A stretch of DNA of 37,209 bases. It comes from a bacterium. Its GTDB lineage: Bacteria; Vulcanimicrobiota; Xenobia; Xenobiales; Xenobiaceae. Position numbers and translations under genes: made by a program. Location of the stretch: contig JAUNIO010000028.1 in NCBI GenBank assembly GCA_030535355.1, positions 1 to 37,209 on the forward strand, given 5' to 3'. The notes beneath the pieces were generated by a model that had not been told where the DNA came from, did no database searches, and worked only from the letters and a program-made list of their open reading frames with translations. Shown piece by piece: positions 31,511 through 37,209 of the stretch (position 1 is the stretch's first letter; each line of letters opens with the position of its first letter).

Positions 31511-33733
31511 CTATTTGCTCTCGCGTGATTTATTTTCAGTATTTACGGCTTTTACGCCCGCAGGCGCTAATCCAGCTTCGCGCTTGGCAGCTGCTGTTGG
31601 GGTCATGGTCTGCATAAATTCCCTTAATTTAATTCGGGCTGCTTCCGCCTTAGTGCGCCACTCTTTAGCCTGGGCTGCATCAGCTGCTACTCCCAGCCCC
31701 TGCTCATAGCATTTAGCCAGCAAATCCATAGCCTCTGGATCGCCCATATCCGCTACCTGGCGCAGGCATTTAAGCCCCTCTTCATAGTTAAGCGCGGTAC
31801 CCGTTCCAGTAATATAGCACTTAGCCAAATTGCTGATGCCCAAAGCGTCCTTTTTGGCAGCAGCGGCCTGGAACATTTTGAAAGCCGCCTGAGGATCTTT
31901 CTGACTGACTCCTATGCCCTCGAGATAGCACTTGCCCAGCATATTGAGGCTTTCGCAGTCCCCCAAATCTGCAGCTTTCTGCAGCCAGACCACGCCAGCG
32001 GACAGGTCTCTGGCCAAGCCAATGCCGTTCATATAACAGTTAGCCATGCTGCGCATACAGGGGACACTGCCCATGGCCGCCCCGCGGCGGAACCAATTGA
32101 CCGCCTCAGAAGGATTTTTCTCCGTTCCCACTCCTTCCATAAGGCAGCGTCCCAAAACGTCCATAGCCGCAATCTCACCGCTTTTGGCCGACTTTTCATA
32201 ACATTCCACAGCTTTTTTGGGGTCCTGAGCAACTCCGTGTCCCGTCATATAGCAGTTGCCCAGATTGCATAGGCTCTGCATATCCCCGCCAGCCGCTGCT
32301 TTTTCGTAAAGTTCAATCGCTTTGGCTGCATCAGGCTTACCCCCCCAGCCAAAAAGATAACAGTCACCCAGACAGCCCATAGCGCTAGGCGATCCTTCCT
32401 GGGCCGCTTCATGAAAGAGTTTAAGCGCTTTTTCAGGGCTTTTTTCTACTCCCAGCCCCTCTAAATAACACATGGCCAAATTGCGTTTGCCTTCGGCTTC
32501 GCCCAATTCAGCAGCCTGCTGGAACAGCGCGACAGCTTTGGCTGGATCGCGCGGCACTCCTAAACCTTGCAGATAACAAGTTCCAAGAACATCAATAGCT
32601 ACCCCGTTTTTCTCAGCTGCAGCGGCATTAAGCAAACGAATGGCCTGCTCTGGGCTGCGCTTTACAACAGCGCCATTAAGAAACAGCAAAGCCAAATCTG
32701 TCATTGCCGTACTGTTGCCCAGTATAGCAGCCCGCTGAAGCCAAGTGACCGCTGCCTGCGGATCAGCTTTAGTGCCAATGCCATTTAAATACATATCAGC
32801 CACTCGGCACTGCGCTGAGGTGGAACCCAGCTGGGCCGCCCTCAGATACCACTTAAACCCCTCTTGCACATTAGCGTCCACCCCATCGCCGCCCATATAC
32901 ATAAGGCCCAAATTGCGGCAAGCGTTAGCGGAATGCCCGGCAGCAGCCTTTTCAAAACAGACTTTTGCCTTAGCTTTATCCATCGCTGTTCCCAGTCCCG
33001 TCAGATAGCAAAGACCTAGACCATTCCAGCCCTCAGGATGGCGCAGATCAGCTGATTTTTGGCAATACTGAAAACCTTTGGCGGGATCAGCTTTGACCCC
33101 GATGCCTTTTAAATAACAGGTTGCCAAATTATTGTAAGCTTCAGCACTGCCCTGTTCAGCAGCTTTATTGAACCACTCTAAAGCTTTAGCGGAATCGGCA
33201 GCGACACCCACACCTTCCAAATAACAGCGCCCTAAATTGTTCTGAGCCCGCGCACAGTTATGCGAAGCAGCCAGATTATACCATTTTATAGCCTCAGCGG
33301 CATTGCGCTCCACCCCTAAGCCAGTTTCGTAACAGACGCCAAGTCCGTTTTCTCCCAAAGGATAATGCTGCTGTGCCGATTTGAGCGTCCACTGATAAGC
33401 TTCTTTGGCATTAGCTGCTACTCCGACTCCATAAAACAGACATTTTCCGCACAGATACTGGGCAATTGGATGACCAGCCTGCGCCGCTTTCAGCATAACC
33501 TTATAGCCTTCTTCCGGCTGGTTAGAAGAAAACAGCTGTCTGCCCAGCTGGTAGCTATCTTCAGCGGGCCAGTCTTCCCCGCCTCTTTTCTCTACTTCGG
33601 TAACTATCTGCGCCGGAGGCTGCATAGCCGCATCAGCAGCAGACGCAGCAGGGGCGGCCTGAACGCTCGCAGTGCAGAATAAACTTAATGGGAACGCCAA
33701 CGAACATGTAAGAGTGCGCCAGTTATATTTCAC
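31511..33733 (-). CDS. secreted protein with about 17 SEL1 repeats
   Basis: 740 residues with a signal peptide (LTCSLAFPLSLFCTASVQA). From about residue 60 to 715 there are roughly 17 repeats of about 36 residues, each with a core such as LGxCYLxGxGVxxDPxKAxxxxxxAA. SEL1 repeats build alpha-solenoid scaffolds for protein-protein contact. Most repeats carry a Cys in the same place (xCYL), giving an unusual regular series of cysteines in an exported protein. The start is GTG with a strong AGGAG seven bases upstream. It is followed by the DUF6273 gene. The partner is unknown. Confidence 0.88.
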   Translation of the reverse strand: MKYNWRTLTCSLAFPLSLFCTASVQAAPAASAADAAMQPPAQIVTEVEKRGGEDWPAEDSYQLGRQLFSSNQPEEGYKVMLKAAQAGHPIAQYLCGKCLFYGVGVAANAKEAYQWTLKSAQQHYPLGENGLGVCYETGLGVERNAAEAIKWYNLAASHNCARAQNNLGRCYLEGVGVAADSAKALEWFNKAAEQGSAEAYNNLATCYLKGIGVKADPAKGFQYCQKSADLRHPEGWNGLGLCYLTGLGTAMDKAKAKVCFEKAAAGHSANACRNLGLMYMGGDGVDANVQEGFKWYLRAAQLGSTSAQCRVADMYLNGIGTKADPQAAVTWLQRAAILGNSTAMTDLALLFLNGAVVKRSPEQAIRLLNAAAAEKNGVAIDVLGTCYLQGLGVPRDPAKAVALFQQAAELGEAEGKRNLAMCYLEGLGVEKSPEKALKLFHEAAQEGSPSAMGCLGDCYLFGWGGKPDAAKAIELYEKAAAGGDMQSLCNLGNCYMTGHGVAQDPKKAVECYEKSAKSGEIAAMDVLGRCLMEGVGTEKNPSEAVNWFRRGAAMGSVPCMRSMANCYMNGIGLARDLSAGVVWLQKAADLGDCESLNMLGKCYLEGIGVSQKDPQAAFKMFQAAAAKKDALGISNLAKCYITGTGTALNYEEGLKCLRQVADMGDPEAMDLLAKCYEQGLGVAADAAQAKEWRTKAEAARIKLREFMQTMTPTAAAKREAGLAPAGVKAVNTENKSRESK

Positions 33734-33782
33734 GATAAGCTCCTAGGCAGATTTCGATTACAAACTAAAATAAAATAAAGGC

Positions 33783-33823
33783 AAAAAAAATGGGATGCGC
33801 TTTCATACGAAACTCGCATCCCA
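33783..33823 (-). terminator. intrinsic terminator for tRNA-Trp
   Basis: The arms tgggatgcg (33791-33799) and cgcatccca (33815-33823) form a 9-bp stem, and eight A residues at 33783-33790 provide the U-tract on the minus strand. It lies four bases past the tRNA. Confidence 0.88.
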
Positions 33824-33826
33824 ATA

Positions 33827-33902
33827 TGGCAGGGGCAGCAGGGATCGAACCCGCGGCCTACGGTTTTGGAGACCGTCGCTCTGCCAGCTGAGCTATACCC
33901 CT
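33827..33902 (-). tRNA. trnW: tRNA-Trp (anticodon CCA)
   Basis: On the minus strand this 76-nt sequence folds as a cloverleaf. The acceptor AGGGGTA pairs with TGCCCCT. The D arm is GCTCAGCTGGCAGAGC, and the anticodon arm CGGTCTCCAAAACCG holds CCA at the loop. The T arm contains GGTTCGATCC. The discriminator is G, and the 3' CCA is encoded in the DNA (33827-33829). Confidence 0.95.
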
Positions 33903-33943
33903 ATACATCCTGACGTGACTTAAGCCCCGTCGCGAACGCAGGA

Positions 33944-33972
33944 ATTATACAATACACAGCTTAAAAATGCAA
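33944..33972 (-). promoter_or_regulatory. promoter of tRNA-Trp
   Basis: The minus strand reads TTGCAT (complement of 33967-33972), a 17-nt spacer and TATAAT (complement of 33944-33949). A GC-rich stretch (GCGTTCGCGACGGGGC) follows the -10, as in stable-RNA promoters under growth-rate control. Transcription would start near 33937, about 35 nt before the tRNA. A 7-bp inverted repeat (34008-34014 with 34027-34033) lies farther upstream, in the leader of the divergent gene. Confidence 0.7.
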
Positions 33973-34113
33973 GGGCTTTGCTGACTCCAGCATAAAAAAT
34001 AGGAAAATGAGGCGAGAAATCGCGTCCGCCTCAGAGAAAGACGAAAAGCTACTGGCAGATTAGCAGGAGATGCAAAAGCATAGAAGAACATTTGTTGCTT
34101 TGTGTGCGAAATC

Positions 34114-34596
34114 ATGTCAGATAGCAATAATAATCTTATAATTGAAAACGGTACCACAACAAATGTGGCCGATGTGCTCGAGAACTGCAATGAGATGCTG
34201 GCCAGCATGCTGCCCAACAACATCGAAGTACATCTCTACGCTTCCAGCAATCCCATACCAGTGGCCTGCCCGGCTAAAATTATTGAAAACACTTTAGTCA
34301 ATATAGCTTATCACGCTCTGCGCCTGCTCAGCCAGGGCGGTTATTTTGTCATAGTAGCCAGTTTAGAGCACCTCGTCAATCCCGATAACGAATTCCATAT
34401 TCCGGCAGGGCAGTATTGCAAAATTATTTGCTCAGAACTGCACGCTTTTCCGCAAAAAGTATCAGAACGCGAACACGCTTTAGCCAACGAATCGTTAACG
34501 CGTTCAATCGCGAATCTGCTATCCAATCGCGATAAGCGCCTGCGCTTCACTAAGCTGGAAGGCGGCAACAATGTAGTCGATTTAATTTTCAATTAG
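34114..34596 (+). CDS. lone HATPase-like domain, degenerate (pseudo-kinase type)
   Basis: 160 residues that align along their full length with the ATPase half of histidine kinases. The match includes IEVHLYASSNPIPVACPAKIIENTLVNIAYHALRLLSQGG (N-box region) followed by AGQYCKIICSE, and a closing LEGGNNVVDLIFN like the last strand of the fold. Key residues are lost: the N-box second Asn is His (NIAYHA), and the DTGxGM G1 box reads SELHAFPQ. There is no phospho-acceptor domain, sensor or membrane helix. ATG at 34114 has no clear ribosome binding site; GTG at 34102 is possible. It is divergent from tRNA-Trp and convergent with the helicase-like gene. ATP binding is doubtful. Confidence 0.65.
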   Translation: MSDSNNNLIIENGTTTNVADVLENCNEMLASMLPNNIEVHLYASSNPIPVACPAKIIENTLVNIAYHALRLLSQGGYFVIVASLEHLVNPDNEFHIPAGQYCKIICSELHAFPQKVSEREHALANESLTRSIANLLSNRDKRLRFTKLEGGNNVVDLIFN

Positions 34597-34660
34597 CTGA
34601 GCCCGCTGCCGCCCCAAAAGCAAACACAGCCCTGCTGAGCAAATCTATTTTAAAAAATAA

Positions 34661-34720
34661 TCCACCCGCTGAGAAAATACACATATTGTAATTCTCCAGC
34701 GGGTGTAATTCTCCAGCGGG
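34661..34720. terminator. convergent intergenic hairpins with a 16-bp direct repeat
   Basis: The string gtaattctccagcggg occurs at 34688-34703 and again at 34705-34720. The segment 34661-34675 (tccacccgctgagaa) can pair with either copy with a single bulge, so two mutually exclusive stems are possible. The region lies between two convergent genes and probably terminates one or both, although the U-tract is poor. Confidence 0.5.
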
Positions 34721-34732
34721 CGGATTGCTAAA

Positions 34733-36925
34733 TTAGATATGTGAAAACGCCGCCAAAACATTGCTCACACTATAATCTAAGCAGCGTTCCAGCATGGTAT
34801 TGCGTTCGAAGAGGTATTCCTGGGATAATTTGCGCAAAACGTCATCGCTCAGATAAACCGTCTGCGCCGCCGCACTCATATCCCCAACGATAACCGCGCG
34901 CCGCGCTCTGTATAGCAAAGGCAAAACCTGGGCTAAGCTATAACGCTGCGCATCATCTAAGATAACGATATCGAACATGCAGGATTTGGTAACAAAGAAA
35001 GCACTTGCCGATTCATAATCGGTGACCCAGCAGCGCAGCCCGTACACCGCATCAGATATGGCCTGCTTAGTCTGTAAATCCCGGGCTTTAGTGTTCTTGA
35101 GGTTTTCCAAAGAATCCATTCTTGTGCTCAGCCGTTCGGAAACTCGGGCGGACACCAAACCAATTCCCGTACTGGCCCAGCGATAGTTGGCAGAGCTGAC
35201 ATTGTATTTGTCAGGATCGCGCAAATCTACCATACCTTCTTCAACTTTTTTAATTTCCAGTACCGTCAGACACCAGTCTAGAACATCCTGCAAAGTAACG
35301 TTCTTCTTAGCATTTATGCGGCGCATAAGCGCTGCAGTGCGGAAGCCAGCGCAGAACCAAGTGCGCTGCAGATTTTTAATTTCCTTGCCCAGCTCGCTCA
35401 CTTCAAAGTTTCCAGAAGCTACACCATTGCGCCAAATTTTCTTGGCCAGCTCCAAACGCTTATTTTCCAGAATCTGTTTCTCTTTGATAAGACGATCGCG
35501 GCGTTTGGCTCCTTCGATGGCAATTTTGCGGATATCCGAAGCTGTGCTGACATCTTTATCTACGCGCTGCATAACGCTGGGCAGCGAAGGCAAAGTAGCC
35601 TGAACTTTTTCCAGCAACTCTGAAGCCAAAACCGACAGCTTTTTGCCCTGCCGCAGCGGATTAACTTCAAAGTCCATATCGCACGAGGCCCGCACCAGCA
35701 TGCCATCATGCACGTCGTGGGCCAGTTTAACCAGCTCATTCTGACGCTTTTCATTATCGGTTACCACCAACAGCGATTCCCCATCATTCCACGCGTTGCA
35801 GGCCACGGTCGCGCAAAGCTGATCTATCACATCGCGCTTGTTCATATTAAAAACCGTAACCGCATTTTGGCGCACCAATTGCAGGCCCTCTTCAAAAGCT
35901 TCGTCAGTGGACCAAGGCATAACCGGCATGGAATCGTGTCCTTTTTCAGGAGGTTTAGTTATGCCAAACAGCGCTGCCGCTGACGTATCCCGCCAATCAT
36001 TGCGCTCAGACAGCTGGGTTAGCTCTTCCATCAGCGTACGCGCTGTAGGCGAACTTTCCACGATCACAACCATAGCGCAGTTGTAAACTCCGGGTTCCTG
36101 AGGAATGCCCTTGCTCAGCCTAAACGCATCCAACTCCTGGTGCTGCAGCCCCAAAAGCTGACATATGCTTTCCACGTAACGTTTGATGGCCACTGCGCCT
36201 TCAGGCATACCTTCGCCCAGCTGAGAGCGCAAAAAAGCGACATCGCCAGCCCCGGACAGCATAGATCGCACGACAGCGGAATTAATGGCGGGTTCTCCGT
36301 AAACAGTGATAGAATTAGCCGGATAGGGCGGTGAAGCTATATCCATTACAAACAGCGGAGCGACTTTTAAGCCGTCGCGCGTTTCCAAAGCCACCAAAGG
36401 CCAGCCATACTGCATTGTCTGATTGGGCATCAGACGGCTGGCTAAGCGTTCCACTTCCGGATCGACCATCAGCAAACGCGTTCCCTGATTTATAACATTT
36501 TCAAAATTATCAGCAATGAGAACCCAGCGTTTACTGTTAACCGGTGCCAAGCCGGCAACCATATCAAATTTCAGGCAGGCAGCTGAATAATTGAGATAAC
36601 GGCCCCACAGGTCTTGAAGCCCATCGTCTGAGACTCCGCCCGGCACACTGCTGACAGCAGCCCTATGCCCTGAGCTGCTGGGGCTGGATACGCTGTAATT
36701 GGCGCTGTCTTTTTTCAGCCGAATCTTATCATCAGCCTGGCTCTCTGCAGAATTGTTAACGCGATCAGAACTCGGCGCGGCGAGTGAAACGTCATTGGTA
36801 TTACTCGTCCCATTTTGGTTCCCATTTTGGGAAGGAATATCGTTAGTGCTGACAGCAGATGCAATTTCGTCGGCTTTGGCGCGAATTTCATCATCCCAAG
36901 AAGCATAATTTAGTAATTTCGCCAC
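34733..36925 (-). CDS. SF1 helicase-like protein without P-loop, truncated (pseudo-helicase)
   Basis: 730 residues. The last 150 residues match the SF1 DNA2/NAM7-type core: WVTDYESASAFFVTKSCMFDIVILDDAQRYSLAQVLPLLYRARRAVIVGD, which corresponds to motif II and motif III regions (usual DEAS and GDPxQL; here DDAQ and GDMSAA). The motif I position, before LLVVTDNEKRQNELVKLA, reads VFNMNKRDVIDQL rather than GPPGTGKS, so the ATP-binding P-loop is missing. The protein ends about 45 residues after motif III, with no second RecA domain. The N-terminal 100 residues are Ser/Asn-rich and disordered. I chose GTG at 36925 (GGAG eight bases upstream) over GTG at 36934. Probably non-catalytic. Confidence 0.7.
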   Translation of the reverse strand: MAKLLNYASWDDEIRAKADEIASAVSTNDIPSQNGNQNGTSNTNDVSLAAPSSDRVNNSAESQADDKIRLKKDSANYSVSSPSSSGHRAAVSSVPGGVSDDGLQDLWGRYLNYSAACLKFDMVAGLAPVNSKRWVLIADNFENVINQGTRLLMVDPEVERLASRLMPNQTMQYGWPLVALETRDGLKVAPLFVMDIASPPYPANSITVYGEPAINSAVVRSMLSGAGDVAFLRSQLGEGMPEGAVAIKRYVESICQLLGLQHQELDAFRLSKGIPQEPGVYNCAMVVIVESSPTARTLMEELTQLSERNDWRDTSAAALFGITKPPEKGHDSMPVMPWSTDEAFEEGLQLVRQNAVTVFNMNKRDVIDQLCATVACNAWNDGESLLVVTDNEKRQNELVKLAHDVHDGMLVRASCDMDFEVNPLRQGKKLSVLASELLEKVQATLPSLPSVMQRVDKDVSTASDIRKIAIEGAKRRDRLIKEKQILENKRLELAKKIWRNGVASGNFEVSELGKEIKNLQRTWFCAGFRTAALMRRINAKKNVTLQDVLDWCLTVLEIKKVEEGMVDLRDPDKYNVSSANYRWASTGIGLVSARVSERLSTRMDSLENLKNTKARDLQTKQAISDAVYGLRCWVTDYESASAFFVTKSCMFDIVILDDAQRYSLAQVLPLLYRARRAVIVGDMSAAAQTVYLSDDVLRKLSQEYLFERNTMLERCLDYSVSNVLAAFSHI

Positions 36926-37209
36926 AGTTCGCACTCCATATATACGTTCTTAACCCTATACAGCTGAAAGTCTGCTTACAGGCAAGCAGTCTGTCCGTGC
37001 CGCAGGCCTTGTCATTAAATTTACTGACTAAGGCAACAGAACAAACATTAACCACTGCTAAACAATTAAATATTATTATACCTAAAAATATATCTGAAAT
37101 TATATCTAAACTTATACGATTTCTCTATAGCTTTTTTTCACTATTAAAGTTTACTCTCCTGTTAAATACGCGTTTAATTAACCGCAGCAGCCGCAAACCA
37201 TACAGCGTA
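36926..37209. other. AT-rich intergenic region at the right edge
   Basis: No gene is seen. On the minus strand there are several TATAAT-like strings (for example the complements of 37075-37080 and 37096-37101), which could drive the helicase-like gene. A short inverted repeat (ctgctt/aagcag near 36972-36988) lies in its leader. I could not assign a -35 with confidence. Confidence 0.3.

Noticed and set aside
481-36925. OLD nuclease plus helicase as a Gabija-type defence system
   Set aside because: The two genes are more than 30 kb apart, the helicase-like protein lacks ATPase motifs, and many housekeeping genes lie between them.
33783-37209. Integrated element at tRNA-Trp
   Set aside because: No integrase, no duplicated tRNA 3' end and no attachment-site repeat are visible in the window.

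Overview
The window is a densely packed stretch of bacterial chromosome at medium GC. It has no phage genes, no intact insertion sequence and no CRISPR array. The gene set is mixed: an LCP-family (LytR-CpsA-Psr) protein, a FakA/DegV fatty-acid kinase pair, PlsY, the cmk-plsC-der-plsY order, an ATPase of the PilT retraction type, a soluble Hanks-type kinase with a long TPR tail, a split pair of M16 peptidases, long SEL1-repeat and DUF6273 proteins, and an OLD nuclease whose C-terminal half resembles proteobacterial YbjD. This points to an uncultivated anaerobe, perhaps Firmicutes-related or from a candidate phylum. I cannot name the phylum from this sequence alone.

Layout, left to right. Positions 1-480 hold a strong leftward promoter, a structured leader running off the left edge and a dispersed palindromic repeat. 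At 481-5443, on the minus strand, lie an OLD-family nuclease with an unusual heptad-repeat insert and an 825-aa LCP protein with a poly-serine tract. At 5753-9243, on the plus strand, lie ksgA and then a fakA-degV pair, ending at a perfect 44-bp palindromic terminator. At 9477-17485 a tight minus-strand operon encodes, in transcription order, a winged-helix-like protein, endonuclease IV, a peptide-type solute-binding protein, a CCA/poly(A) nucleotidyltransferase and the Ser/Thr kinase-TPR protein. At 17578-17820 is a second copy of the dispersed repeat. At 17829-27009 a long minus-strand operon encodes cmk, plsC, der, plsY, a PilT-like ATPase, a 269-aa unknown, a UPF0210/DUF711 protein, a histidine phosphatase and rarA. 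At 27150-29980 are two M16 peptidase genes, one catalytic and one dead. At 30108-33733 are a membrane-anchored unknown, a DUF6273 protein and a secreted protein with about 17 SEL1 repeats. tRNA-Trp, with its own promoter and terminator, is at 33783-33972. The right end has two convergent genes that look like degenerate ATPases: a lone HATPase-like domain and an SF1 helicase-like protein without a P-loop.

How the genes fit together. FakA and DegV (making acyl-phosphate from exogenous fatty acid) could feed PlsY (glycerol-3-phosphate acyltransferase), and PlsC would add the second chain to make phosphatidic acid. Der, KsgA, the nucleotidyltransferase and tRNA-Trp serve translation. Endonuclease IV and RarA serve genome maintenance. 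The least explained parts are the pseudoenzyme pair at the right end, the heptad insert in the OLD nuclease, the near-identical intergenic repeats and the unknown gene coupled to the PilT-like ATPase.
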